The translations under genes and the position numbers were made by a program. The notes below the pieces were generated by a model. It had not been told where the DNA came from and searched no databases. It saw only the letters and a program-made list of their open reading frames with translations. 51,424 nucleotides of DNA from CAZKYX01 sp964557125 (lineage in GTDB: Bacteria > Patescibacteriota > Microgenomatia > Levybacterales > GWA1-39-11): contig CAZKYX010000007.1 in assembly GCA_964557125.1 (NCBI GenBank), forward strand, positions 1 to 51,424, in the 5' to 3' direction. Positions 27,501-34,320 of the stretch are shown in pieces (position 1 is the stretch's first letter; each line of letters opens with the position of its first letter).

Positions 27501-27792
27501 CTGTGTTATTTTTTGCAAGTAGAATGAGATGGTTATAGTCTTTATCAATCCCCGCTTCCTTGTCGCTTAGAGACCTTTTAGCTACATAAATCTCGCAACC
27601 AATAATTGGTTTTATTTCCTGCTTGAGACATTCTTGATAGAATTTAATGGTTCCGTACATATTTCCGTGGTCAGTTATCGCCAAGGCTTTCATGCCAAGT
27701 TTTTTTGCTTGCTCGACCATTAGAGCGACTTTGGATAAACCATCGAGCAATGAAAATTCTGAGTGGTTATGTAGGTGTACAAAATCTGCCAT
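24577..27792 (-). CDS. dnaE: DNA polymerase III alpha subunit
   Basis: The 1071-residue replicative polymerase has an N-terminal PHP domain (FVHLHNHSEFSLLDG, ITDHGNMYG, NDNHYID) with its metal-binding histidines present. The palm follows, with GPGRGSAAGS and the catalytic aspartates in PDIDLDF and KMDFLGLRN, and then tandem HhH. A C-terminal OB domain (RVCGLIVTVKKIF) lies at about residues 970-1070. It is slightly shorter than E. coli DnaE (1160). The intact PHP domain could supply proofreading; no dnaQ is in the window. It sits 4 nt after the GGDEF gene and just before the ATP synthase operon. Confidence 0.96.
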   Translation of the reverse strand: MADFVHLHNHSEFSLLDGLSKVALMVEQAKKLGMKALAITDHGNMYGTIKFYQECLKQEIKPIIGCEIYVAKRSLSDKEAGIDKDYNHLILLAKNNTGYKNLMKIISISHLEGFYYKPRVDMELLAKYSEGLICTTACVNGYVSEPLLKNDDSEAVKRLKKLQEIFGDGNLFLEIQRHLHVPPQEVLNKKIIELSQQYGVPLVATNDNHYIDKTDAEAQEILLCIGTQTTINDENRKLTMIDSPDFYIKSGDEMQKLFIDTPEAVKNTVKIAEMCNVEIQLGKWIMPKYDVPNQLSPADYLKQLIKERVKDRYATLTKEIKDRIEYEVSVIVTKGYETYFLTVADFVNWAKDNGISVGPGRGSAAGSVVSYILRITDIDPFYFGLPFERFLNPERPSAPDIDLDFADTKRDAVIEYVTKKYGKDKVAQIITFGTMEARGSVRDAGRALGMPYSAPDRISKMIPPGWQGHAMTIDTALAQSPDLKAAYNTEPETKRLLDLAKKLAGVARHASVHAAGVVIADKDLTEYVPLQKETNGDKIVTQYDMYTVGEDGVGLLKMDFLGLRNLTIIQEALRFIKENQNVEIDFSTLSFDDPPTYQLLSSGETTGIFQLESSGMRRYIKELKPTSIFDVMAMVALYRPGPMQNIPEFISRKHDPTKIKYPDERLEKILATSYGILTYQDDVLLTTIALAGYSWLDADKFRKAMGKKIPAEMKKQKEIFLQGAVKNGLTQAKAEEVFELIAPFAGYGFNKAHAACYATIAFRTAYLKAHYGVEFMTALLTAESRGSTGPQKNEKISEAIAECKRLKINILGPSVNYSDSDFSIEVHSNIRFGLSAIKNVGSAAITTILEARSNRRFTDIGDFCARVDLSKVNKKTLESLIKAGAFDEFGKRAALLAAITDIVAAISKAAKKKESNQTSLFGDLPDAPIFNIHATIPDIEEFTKNEKLIFEKELLGFFLTDHPLNNALSSLFAFNTHKLSDLGEEKNGTKVRVCGLIVTVKKIFTKKNNDEMAFVTIEDNVGSSIECVVFPKTFQRAKQYLVKDSILIIEGKLDFKEEQPVIIVEGLRTPN

Positions 27793-27796
27793 GATG

Positions 27797-28507
27797 CTAA
27801 GACGCTATTTGAGCTCTTTGTGCTCTGTACTCTTCAAAGTTATATTCATTATTATCTCTTGATGCGATAAATAAGTGGCTTGCATTGTCTCCTTTATTCA
27901 GCTTTGCAGCATACATTGCTTCATCTGCTGTGTTAAATGATGCTTCAACATCTGATAAATTCATCTCAGTAAGTCCAACCGACATGCGAATGTCTTTTTC
28001 ATGGAATATGGCTTCCTGTCTGTTCCACCATGCTCTAACACCTTCTTGTCCAGGGTTAATGAATACTAATTTGAATTCGTCTCCACCTACACGACCAACG
28101 ATGTCTCCAGCTCGTTTCCCTTGCAAAAGAGCTGTTCCAATTGCTGCAAGGTATTCGTCCCCAGCTTTGTGCCCTTTCGAGTCATTTAGTGGTTTGAGAC
28201 CATCTGCATCGAGAACTGCTGCTACAAGCTTTGTTCCTAATCTTCTTGCAGTATTTACTGTCTCGTCTAATCTTTCATGAAACCCATTTTTATTGAGAAG
28301 ACCGGTAAGTTTGTCTACAGTTCCTTCAAGTTCTTTCACAGTCAGAGCTCTTGAAAAGTCTGATACGAGTCCTTTTTTTTCACCAATGGGATTCACTCCA
28401 TGCTTGAGGGTTATATCTTGAACCTGTTCTTTGTTTCTTCTGTGGATGTGTCGAAGAGTACTAAAATCTGCTGGTTGTGTCCCTATTTCTGCATCATTTT
28501 CTGCCAT
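27797..28507 (-). CDS. GGDEF-domain protein, predicted diguanylate cyclase
   Basis: The 236-residue protein has an N-terminal region of about 60 residues without a recognised sensor and then a complete GGDEF domain. Metal and substrate residues lie in LDADGLKPLNDSKGHKAGDEYL (from residue 99), the active-site motif GGDEF at 141-145, and an RxxD inhibitory site (RAGD, 132-135) five residues before it. All key residues are present, so synthesis of c-di-GMP with product inhibition is predicted. There is no membrane segment, so it is cytoplasmic. It lies between gatB (3 nt) and dnaE (4 nt), an odd place for a signalling enzyme. Confidence 0.88.
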   Translation of the reverse strand: MAENDAEIGTQPADFSTLRHIHRRNKEQVQDITLKHGVNPIGEKKGLVSDFSRALTVKELEGTVDKLTGLLNKNGFHERLDETVNTARRLGTKLVAAVLDADGLKPLNDSKGHKAGDEYLAAIGTALLQGKRAGDIVGRVGGDEFKLVFINPGQEGVRAWWNRQEAIFHEKDIRMSVGLTEMNLSDVEASFNTADEAMYAAKLNKGDNASHLFIASRDNNEYNFEEYRAQRAQIAS

Positions 28508-28510
28508 GTT

Positions 28511-29875
28511 TTATTTTAGCATTTCGACAAGCTTTTCTCTAATTTGTTCTGTGTCTTTTGCTTCAGGTGATGCCTGTCTTGTTTTTCCGATAAGAAATCC
28601 AATTATTTGTTCTTTTCCTGCTTTAAAATCTGCAACTGCTTGAGGATTTTCTTCTAAGACTGTTTGAATTATGTTTTTGAGAGTTTGGTTATCAAGCTTT
28701 ACAATTGTTGTCTCTTCCTTGATTTGTTTTACAAGTCCAGCTGGCAAGAGATTTTGAATATTTGAACTTTTATTAATAATATAATTTGCTATCGCTTTTG
28801 CACTTACTTCTACCTTTTTTCCATCAACTACGGCTGTTTCAAAAAAATCAGCAAGCGATTTGTCTCTGGTCAGAATTTCTGCATCATACGGCTTAAGTGA
28901 GTATTCATTTACAAACCGTTCCTGCTTTTGGGACGGTAATTCTGGTATCTGTTTTTTAATATTTGCAATGTGTTGCACAGTAAAGTTGATTGGTGGAATA
29001 TCCGGTTCCGGAAAGTACCTGTAGTCATGAGCTTCCTCTTTCGAGCGCTGACTTACAGTTTTATTTTTAAATTCGTTCCACCCACGTGTTTCTTGTGTGG
29101 GAGTCTCTCCATTATCAAGAATTTCAGCTTGGCGTATCTCTTCGAATGCAATTGCTTTCTCTACAAATCGAAAAGAGTTAATATTTTTTACCTCAACTTT
29201 ATATTTTGGAAGACCGTTTTCCAGCTTCCATCCGAGTGGAGCAAGCGAGATGTTTGGTTCTAGTCTCATTTGACCCTTTTCCATATCTGCTGTTGAAACA
29301 CCTAAATAGCGGATAATTTTTTGAAGCTCTGTAAGAAAAATTTTAGCTTCCTCACCGCTTCTAATGTCGGGTTCAGTAACAATTTCAACCAGCGGAACAC
29401 TTGAACGATTAAAGTCTATAAGGGATACTTCTTTTCCATCAACCGTTGCATGAGTTAACTTGCCCGTGTCCTCTTCCATATGTACTCGAGTAATTCCAAT
29501 TCGTTTTGTTAAGCCATTTACTTTGATATCTAGGTAACCTTTTTCTCCAAATGGGTGGAGATACTGACTGGTCTGAAAACCTTTGGCAAGGTCTGGATAA
29601 AAATAATTCTTTCTCTCAAAGTATGAGTTCTTGCTAATAGTGCAATTGAGAGCGAGACCAATTTGAACGCAATCTTCAATGGCCTTTGAATTTGTAAAGG
29701 GTAGAGCGCCGGGAAGCCCGAGACATATTGGACATGTTCTGGTATTTGGTTTGTCAGAAAGACTCGGAACTGCACATCTACAAAACATTTTTGTAGTTGT
29801 TGCAAGTTCTACGTGTATTTCAAGACCGACAACGGTCTGATAGGTTTTAGGTTGCAGGTTTTGGGTTTTAGTCAT
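28511..29875 (-). CDS. gatB: Aspartyl/glutamyl-tRNA amidotransferase subunit B
   Basis: The 454-residue protein carries the GatB kinase-like core (VVGLEIHVEL, CRCAVPSLSDKPNTRTCPICLGLPGALP, RSSVPLVEIVTEPD, DYRYFPEPDIPP) and a C-terminal YqeY-like tRNA-binding tail. With GatA and GatC it converts Glu-tRNA(Gln) or Asp-tRNA(Asn) to the amidated form. The first 12 residues (MTKTQNLQPKTY) are encoded by an ACCTA-type microrepeat and are not part of the conserved family start. The ATG overlaps the stop of the DUF5680 gene by 4 bp. Confidence 0.95.
   Translation of the reverse strand: MTKTQNLQPKTYQTVVGLEIHVELATTTKMFCRCAVPSLSDKPNTRTCPICLGLPGALPFTNSKAIEDCVQIGLALNCTISKNSYFERKNYFYPDLAKGFQTSQYLHPFGEKGYLDIKVNGLTKRIGITRVHMEEDTGKLTHATVDGKEVSLIDFNRSSVPLVEIVTEPDIRSGEEAKIFLTELQKIIRYLGVSTADMEKGQMRLEPNISLAPLGWKLENGLPKYKVEVKNINSFRFVEKAIAFEEIRQAEILDNGETPTQETRGWNEFKNKTVSQRSKEEAHDYRYFPEPDIPPINFTVQHIANIKKQIPELPSQKQERFVNEYSLKPYDAEILTRDKSLADFFETAVVDGKKVEVSAKAIANYIINKSSNIQNLLPAGLVKQIKEETTIVKLDNQTLKNIIQTVLEENPQAVADFKAGKEQIIGFLIGKTRQASPEAKDTEQIREKLVEMLK
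29841..29875 (-). repeat. ACCTA-type microrepeat at the gatB start codon
   Basis: On the minus strand the first codons of gatB are made of ACTAAAACCC-AAAACCTGCA-ACCTAAAACCTA-like units. The units resemble those before atpG (21029-21062) and at the gatD start (32861-32877). Confidence 0.55.
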
Positions 29876-30333
29876 GTTGTTCTTTGGTCAATGAGACCCC
29901 CCATATATGAAGCTGAATAAATTTCAATACCGTCCCGTAGGATTTGTTCTTTTCCGCTAAATTTTTCCAAATTTCCTTCCCAATGGTTCATATACTGCAT
30001 GCCTTGTCCAATAAACATCCTTGGCCCTCGTAACGGAAATCCAGAGTCGGTTGTAGCAAGTGCTTTTTTCAAAAGGGCATATACAGCATCTGTGTCGTTT
30101 ATATTTTTTTCGACTTTTCCATAGTAACTCATCATCCAAACTGGTTTTTTCTTGTAAAAAATTATTTCACTTCCACCATATGGTTCTCCACCGTAAAATG
30201 TATCTTTCATGCTCCATTCACCTTTTACATGCATAATGGTTGACGAATTATCTTCGTTCTTAAAGCCCTCATTGGTAGCGTATCCTTCCTTTGAAACCAC
30301 TCGTAGGTAGTCTTTTAAGCCATCTAAATTCAT
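29872..30333 (-). CDS. DUF5680-family protein inserted between gatA and gatB
   Basis: The 153-residue soluble protein has the DUF5680 pattern. A DTFYGGEPYGGSEIIFYKKKP segment is followed by VWMMSYYGKV, then FPLRGPRMFIGQG, and a terminal FSGKEQILRDGIEIYSASYMGG. The family is found alone or attached to XRE regulators and has no established biochemical function. Here it overlaps gatA and gatB by 4 bp on each side, so it is translated together with the amidotransferase. A link to tRNA amidation is inferred only from this position. Confidence 0.72.
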   Translation of the reverse strand: MNLDGLKDYLRVVSKEGYATNEGFKNEDNSSTIMHVKGEWSMKDTFYGGEPYGGSEIIFYKKKPVWMMSYYGKVEKNINDTDAVYALLKKALATTDSGFPLRGPRMFIGQGMQYMNHWEGNLEKFSGKEQILRDGIEIYSASYMGGLIDQRTT

Positions 30334-31739
30334 AGTGTTGGCCCTTTCTTGTAGAACTGCGTTTCGGTCTCAAATGATGTGGCAATTTGGAAAAGAAGAC
30401 TTTCTGAGAACTGCTCTCCCATAAACTGAATACCTATCGGAAGCCCAGATTGTGTAAAGCCAGCCGGTAGACTGATACCTGGAATCCCAGCCAAATTTGC
30501 CGATACGGTATATACATCTGACAGATACATCGCAAGTGGGTCAGTTGCCTTCTCGCCAATTTTCCATGGGGGGGTTGGGGAGACAGGGGCTGCTATTGCA
30601 TCAACATCTTTAAAGGCATCTTTAAAGTCGTTTACAATTAGCGTTCTTACTTGCATGGCTTTTTTGTAGTACGCATCGTAATATCCAGATGATAAGGTAA
30701 ATGTACCCAGCATTATTCTTCGCTTGGCTTCTTTCCCAAGCTCGTCTCTGCTTTCACCAAACCGAATTCCGTCGTATCTAGCAAGATTTGAGGAGACCTC
30801 TGATGGTTGGATGATATAGTACACAGCTATACCAGAATCGGTATTTGGCAGGCTTACATCGACTATTACTGCTCCAAGTTTTTCCAATGTTTTTAGTGAA
30901 ACTTCAAACGTTTCTTTTACCTCTGGAGATAGCCCTTTTCCTAAGTATTCCTTTGGTACCCCAATCTTAAGTCCTTTTATTCCTTTTTCAAGATTGAGAG
31001 TGTAGTCTTTTCTTTTTTCATCATTTCTCATTGTGCCGTCATAGCCATCAGAACCATGCATCGCATTTAATATAAGGGCGCTGTCCTTTACCGTTTTTGT
31101 AAAATGTCCAATTGAGTCAAGAGAAGAAGCCATAGAAATTACACCATATCGACTTACGAGTCCATACGTAGGCTTAAAACCAACAGTATTTGTAAAGGAT
31201 GCAGGTTGGCGTATTGACCCGCCAGTATCCGTGCCCATAGCAAATTGCACCATTGATGCGGCTGTTGCCACCGCAGAACCGCTTGAGGAGCCACCGGGTA
31301 CGTACTCGATGTTATATGGGTTGAGGGTATTTCCAAAATCTGAATTTTCGCCAGACGCGCCATGCGCCCAAGCGTCATGATTGAGTTTTCCAAGCATAAT
31401 TCCATTTGCTTGTAAAAGACGGTCTACAACTGTTGCGTTGTATTGTGGAATATAGTTCTTTAAAACATTTGATGCAGCAGTTGTTCTTATTCCTTTTGTG
31501 AGAAACATGTCTTTAAGTCCAAAGGGAACTCCGTGAAGAGGGTTTGTGATTTCTGCGTTATCCAGCTCATGTGCTCTTTCTAGAGCATCTTCCCAAGTCA
31601 CGGTGATAAAAGCATTGAGCGAAGGATTATATCTCTCTATTCTCTCAGCAAATGACTTCACAATTTCTGTTACAGAGAATTGTTTTGCTTTATACCCATT
31701 GTGTAAATCTGAAATAGAAAGATTTGTTATGTCAATCAT
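30330..31739 (-). CDS. gatA: Glutamyl/aspartyl-tRNA amidotransferase subunit A
   Basis: The 469-residue amidase-signature enzyme hydrolyses Gln and channels ammonia to GatB. The Ser-cisSer-Lys triad is visible: Lys in PFGLKDMF, the glycine/serine-rich PGGSSSGSAVATAA, and MGTDTGGSIRQPAS. Length is normal. It overlaps the DUF5680 gene by 4 bp and follows gatC after an 85-nt AT-rich repeat-like spacer. Confidence 0.96.
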   Translation of the reverse strand: MIDITNLSISDLHNGYKAKQFSVTEIVKSFAERIERYNPSLNAFITVTWEDALERAHELDNAEITNPLHGVPFGLKDMFLTKGIRTTAASNVLKNYIPQYNATVVDRLLQANGIMLGKLNHDAWAHGASGENSDFGNTLNPYNIEYVPGGSSSGSAVATAASMVQFAMGTDTGGSIRQPASFTNTVGFKPTYGLVSRYGVISMASSLDSIGHFTKTVKDSALILNAMHGSDGYDGTMRNDEKRKDYTLNLEKGIKGLKIGVPKEYLGKGLSPEVKETFEVSLKTLEKLGAVIVDVSLPNTDSGIAVYYIIQPSEVSSNLARYDGIRFGESRDELGKEAKRRIMLGTFTLSSGYYDAYYKKAMQVRTLIVNDFKDAFKDVDAIAAPVSPTPPWKIGEKATDPLAMYLSDVYTVSANLAGIPGISLPAGFTQSGLPIGIQFMGEQFSESLLFQIATSFETETQFYKKGPTL

Positions 31740-31824
31740 AATTTCTAATTATTAATATCTAATGTCTAAGCAATTAACACTTTTTTCCCTAAATTAGTAA
31801 TTACTAATTAGTACTTAGAAATTT
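31740..31824 (-). repeat. AT-rich palindromic spacer between gatC and gatA
   Basis: The 85-nt spacer is made of TTAGTAATTA/CTAATTATTAA-like units. It contains the palindrome AATTAGT-AATT-ACTAATT and then TAGTACTTAG. It is of the same low-complexity style as other spacers in this window. I see no ribosome site other than the AT-rich run before gatA. Confidence 0.5.
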
Positions 31825-32115
31825 TCAGGACGTTGTGTCAACGAGCTTATCTACAACAAAAAGCCCATTGTGTGTTTTTTTTCCTCCCGAAATCGCTTGC
31901 TCTTGAGTTAGCATGTCGTCTGTGTAAGAGTCGTTTCTTAGTCTGTTGGTGAGTCCTGTGACTTGTGCTGTGGGTTCTATTGATGATGTATCTATTGAAT
32001 TGAGGGTTTCAATGTAGGTAACTATGTCGTTGAGTTGCGTGTCAAACTCTTTTTCTTCATCTACAGTAAGTGTGAGATTTGCGAGTTTTGCTACTTTTTT
32101 AACATCGATTTTCAT
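31825..32115 (-). CDS. gatC: Aspartyl/glutamyl-tRNA amidotransferase subunit C
   Basis: The 96-residue protein has the GatC pattern (VKKVAKLANLTLTVDEEKEF, LNDIVTYIETLNSIDTSSIEPT, LRNDSYTDDMLTQEQAI). It stabilises the GatA-GatB interface. I chose the ATG at 32115. An open frame continues upstream into the N gap, but GatC homologues start here and a near-perfect promoter (TTGCGA, 17 bp, TATACT, 6 nt) ends at this ATG. Confidence 0.93.
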   Translation of the reverse strand: MKIDVKKVAKLANLTLTVDEEKEFDTQLNDIVTYIETLNSIDTSSIEPTAQVTGLTNRLRNDSYTDDMLTQEQAISGGKKTHNGLFVVDKLVDTTS

Positions 32116-32121
32116 GTCATT

Positions 32122-32150
32122 AGTATACTGTCTTGAGGCTAATCTCGCAA
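32122..32150 (-). promoter_or_regulatory. Promoter of gatC, leaderless
   Basis: Minus strand: -35 TTGCGA (32145-32150), a 17-bp spacer, -10 TATACT (32122-32127), then 6 nt to the gatC ATG. This is one of the best examples of the leaderless layout here. It lies within or just after the end of gatD. Confidence 0.7.
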
Positions 32151-32154
32151 TAGC

Positions 32155-32254
32155 NNNNNNNNNNNNNNNNNNNNNNNNNNNNNNNNNNNNNNNNNNNNNN
32201 NNNNNNNNNNNNNNNNNNNNNNNNNNNNNNNNNNNNNNNNNNNNNNNNNNNNNN
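32155..32254. other. Assembly gap (100 N) in the 3' part of gatD
   Basis: Exactly 100 N between gatC and the known part of gatD. About 30-40 residues of GatD are missing, which would roughly fit a gap of this size. An apparent frame running through the N into gatC is an artefact. Confidence 0.9.
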
Positions 32255-32877
32255 ATGGCATTTTTATATTGAATTCCTTCTGTTTTATCGCCGCCGTTAT
32301 TTCCGAAGCCCGAAACTACTGTTGCAAATGCTTGGGATTGGTCAGCTAGGTACGTTCTTCCTCCATGGTTTTCAAAGCCGACAAGATAGGATGTAGGTTG
32401 CCCTCCAAGAGGACTAGCTATTTCATAGCGGCGTAGGGTGTAGGTTGTAGACGGAGAGACGATTATATTGCCGGTAAGACGAGGAAGGCCGGTCGGGGTT
32501 TCTGTGTACATGTCAAAAATGCCAAGTCCTTTTATTTTTGTACCATATGCGTCTTTGTAATGCTTTCCTAAGAATTGAAATGCACCGCAGATAAAAAGAC
32601 CTGGAATTCCTTTTTCAATGAGGTCTGAAATTATTGTTCCTTTTTTTGAGAGCAAATCTTTGTTCACAATTTCCTGTTGTAAGTCTTGAGCACCACCCAT
32701 GAAGAGGAGGTCACTTGTGATTAGTGACTGGTGGTTGGTGGTCTGGTTAACTCTTTCTACAGTCAAACCAATACCATTGGCTTTGGCTATTTGTTGTAAA
32801 ACAATTATATTTCCCCTATCGCCATAAGTTGACATAAGTTCTGGATAAAGCCACGCGAGCGTTAGGTTGTAGGTCAT
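32255..32877 (-). CDS. gatD: Lipid II isoglutaminyl synthase glutamine amidotransferase subunit, 3' end in gap
   Basis: The visible 207 residues are a CobQ/CobB-type class I glutamine amidotransferase of the GatD kind: LAWLYPELMSTYGDRGNI at the start, the nucleophile Cys97 in FICGAFQFLG, and VGFENHGGRTYL. The C-terminal His lies in the gap. GatD hydrolyses Gln and passes ammonia to MurT, which amidates the D-Glu of the peptidoglycan stem. Its ATG overlaps the murT stop by 4 bp. ACCTA-type microrepeats occur at its start and at codons around 32432-32451. Confidence 0.88.
32432..32451 (-). repeat. ACCTA-type microrepeat inside gatD
   Basis: On the minus strand CTACAACCTACACCCTACGC encodes part of a variable loop of GatD. 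It resembles the patches before atpG and at gatB. Confidence 0.4.
32711..32750 (-). repeat. Second low-complexity patch inside gatD
   Basis: On the minus strand a run of ACCA/CCAC/TCAC units encodes NQTTNHQSLITSD, a polar insertion between two conserved strands of GatD. The same microrepeat style is seen in nearby spacers. Confidence 0.4.
32861..32877 (-). repeat. ACCTA-type microrepeat at the gatD start codon
   Basis: ATGACCTACAACCTAAC forms the first codons of gatD (MTYNL). It shares the ACCTA/AACCTA units of the atpG and gatB patches. Confidence 0.4.
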
Positions 32878-34157
32878 AAGATTGCTCTGCCTCCAATCAG
32901 TTTGCGTATTTCAAGCATTGCAGAGTAAGTCGGTAAGATTGTGAGAGTTTTGTTTTTTTGCGTTTGATTGAGAACTTCTTGATACGCTGCTTGGTAATCT
33001 TCAAAAACTTCATGCTTCACTCCGGCAAAAGAAAGCCTGTTGGCGATGTCATATGCTCTGTCTCCTGATGCAATTATTTTAATTTTTTTGTTCTTTAAGA
33101 CTTCAAAGTCCACATCCCAGATCCATGAGATGTCTCGCCCATCGGGGATTCTATCATTGAGAAGGATAAGTAGCGATTGGGTCTCATTCTCTAAGGCAAC
33201 CTTCAGGCTCTCATTAAATCCAGTTGGATTTTTCGAGAGAAGCAGCATAATGGTACGCCCATCTGTAATGATACTTTCCTGCCTGCCAAAAGCAGGCTTA
33301 AAAGTCTTTAAAGACTTTGCCGCAGCGGCAGGTTGCGTCTTGAAAAGTTCCCTTGCGGTTAGGAGAACTGCTGTAAGATTGTATCTGTTGTATACTCCCA
33401 AAAGGCTTGTCTCAAATTGAAGTACTTGCGCTTGTGGATTTTTAAAGGAACAACTTGTGCATGTGTAATTGCCAAGGTGAGAATATGAAATTTCAAAGTA
33501 ATTAAGATCAGAGTTACATTTCGGACAGGTTATAGAATCAACAGCATGTGAAAGTTGAGTGGCCTTTTTATAGCTATTGTCTACTGAGAAGAAAATTTTT
33601 CTTTTTGCAAAAGAAGCAGTGTAGGCCACGAGGGGGTCGTCAGCATTTGCGATAAGAAGTGTATCTTCCTGTAACTTCTCAATAGAATTTTTCCAGACCT
33701 GCGCAATGGTATTTACCTCACCATATCTATCAAGTTGATCACGGAACAAATTAAGTAAAACAATTCCATCAGGACTAGGTATTTCTTTTAACACGAGCGG
33801 GAGAGTATTCTCATCAACTTCAAAAAGAAGAACTTCAGCCTTCAATTTTCCTAAAAGTGAGGCATTGGACAGTAAAATTGATGCAAGGCCATTTGTAAGA
33901 TTTGCTCCAGAAGAGTTTTCTATTGTTGAATAACTCTGCGAATTGAGAACGTGGGAGAGAGCCTTTGTAGTAGTGGTCTTACCATTTGTACCAGCTATGA
34001 GAATTATTTTAAGATTTGGATTCTTTCGGATAATTTTTTTTATAAACTTAGGGTCATTTTCAAGGACAAGATGCCCCGGCCACGTGGAGCCTGAGCCAAG
34101 ATTGAAGGATGTTGTAACTTTAGAGACCAGTTTCCCAAAGAGAATAGAGTGAAGCAT
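32874..34157 (-). CDS. murT: Lipid II isoglutaminyl synthase, Mur-ligase subunit MurT
   Basis: The 427-residue Mur-ligase-fold protein has the P-loop AGTNGKTTTT (55-64), VDENTLP, LNLFRDQLDRYGE and NADDP. A MurT-specific Cys4 zinc ribbon lies at Cys211/214/233/236, followed by the conserved PAFGRQE near residue 285 and a C-terminal DUF1727 domain. With GatD it amidates D-Glu of lipid II using ATP, a trait of Gram-positive-type walls. A TATAAT box lies 6 nt before the ATG. Just before PAFGR the gene contains a cluster of three palindromes that encodes AAAAKSLKTFK. Confidence 0.93.
   Translation of the reverse strand: MLHSILFGKLVSKVTTSFNLGSGSTWPGHLVLENDPKFIKKIIRKNPNLKIILIAGTNGKTTTTKALSHVLNSQSYSTIENSSGANLTNGLASILLSNASLLGKLKAEVLLFEVDENTLPLVLKEIPSPDGIVLLNLFRDQLDRYGEVNTIAQVWKNSIEKLQEDTLLIANADDPLVAYTASFAKRKIFFSVDNSYKKATQLSHAVDSITCPKCNSDLNYFEISYSHLGNYTCTSCSFKNPQAQVLQFETSLLGVYNRYNLTAVLLTARELFKTQPAAAAKSLKTFKPAFGRQESIITDGRTIMLLLSKNPTGFNESLKVALENETQSLLILLNDRIPDGRDISWIWDVDFEVLKNKKIKIIASGDRAYDIANRLSFAGVKHEVFEDYQAAYQEVLNQTQKNKTLTILPTYSAMLEIRKLIGGRAIL
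33278..33332 (-). repeat. Cluster of three palindromes inside murT
   Basis: Three adjacent perfect inverted repeats lie in 55 bp: GCCTGC-5 nt-GCAGGC (33281-33297), the 18-bp palindrome AAAGTCTTTAAAGACTTT (33301-33318) and GCCGC-A-GCGGC (33319-33329). CCTGCC at 33278 can also pair with GGCAGG at the far end. The cluster is in frame and lies in a variable part of the protein. Confidence 0.65.
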
Positions 34158-34163
34158 TTCATA

Positions 34164-34169
34164 ATTATA
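34164..34169 (-). promoter_or_regulatory. Leaderless extended -10 of murT
   Basis: Minus strand TATAAT with an upstream TGC (extended -10), ending 6 nt before the murT ATG. The -35 region is weak. Confidence 0.6.
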
Positions 34170-34293
34170 GCAGAGCCTGAACTTGGATATTTAGTGTTTG
34201 GGTTTTAAAATTGGGGAGGGAAATGGTTTTCTGTATGATTCAATCATTTGATAAACTCATGATGGTGAGTTGAATCAAACCACAAGCTCAGGA

Positions 34294-34320
34294 TGACTTT
34301 TTTAGACCTATAAAAAGTCA
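34294..34320 (-). other. Hairpin at the htpX stop codon
   Basis: TGACTTTTT and AAAAAGTCA form a 9-bp stem with a 9-nt loop that begins at the htpX stop. A further inverted repeat (AACTCA-loop-TGAGTT with flanking GATTC/GAATC) lies at about 34235-34277. This may be the 3' end of the lemA-htpX transcript; no canonical T-run terminator follows. The rest of the 34158-34317 spacer shows only the murT promoter. Confidence 0.4.

Noticed and set aside
24577..27792. Gram-positive PolC instead of DnaE
   Set aside because: The PHP domain is at the N-terminus and uninterrupted, with no exonuclease insert; the layout is DnaE.
27885..28280. 131-codon plus-strand open frame
   Set aside because: Antisense to the clear GGDEF gene; Ser/Pro-rich composition typical of a shadow frame.
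31825..32877. GatD-GatC fusion protein across the N gap
   Set aside because: GatC has its own start with a promoter; GatD lacks its C-terminus in the gap; N codons make the frame look open.
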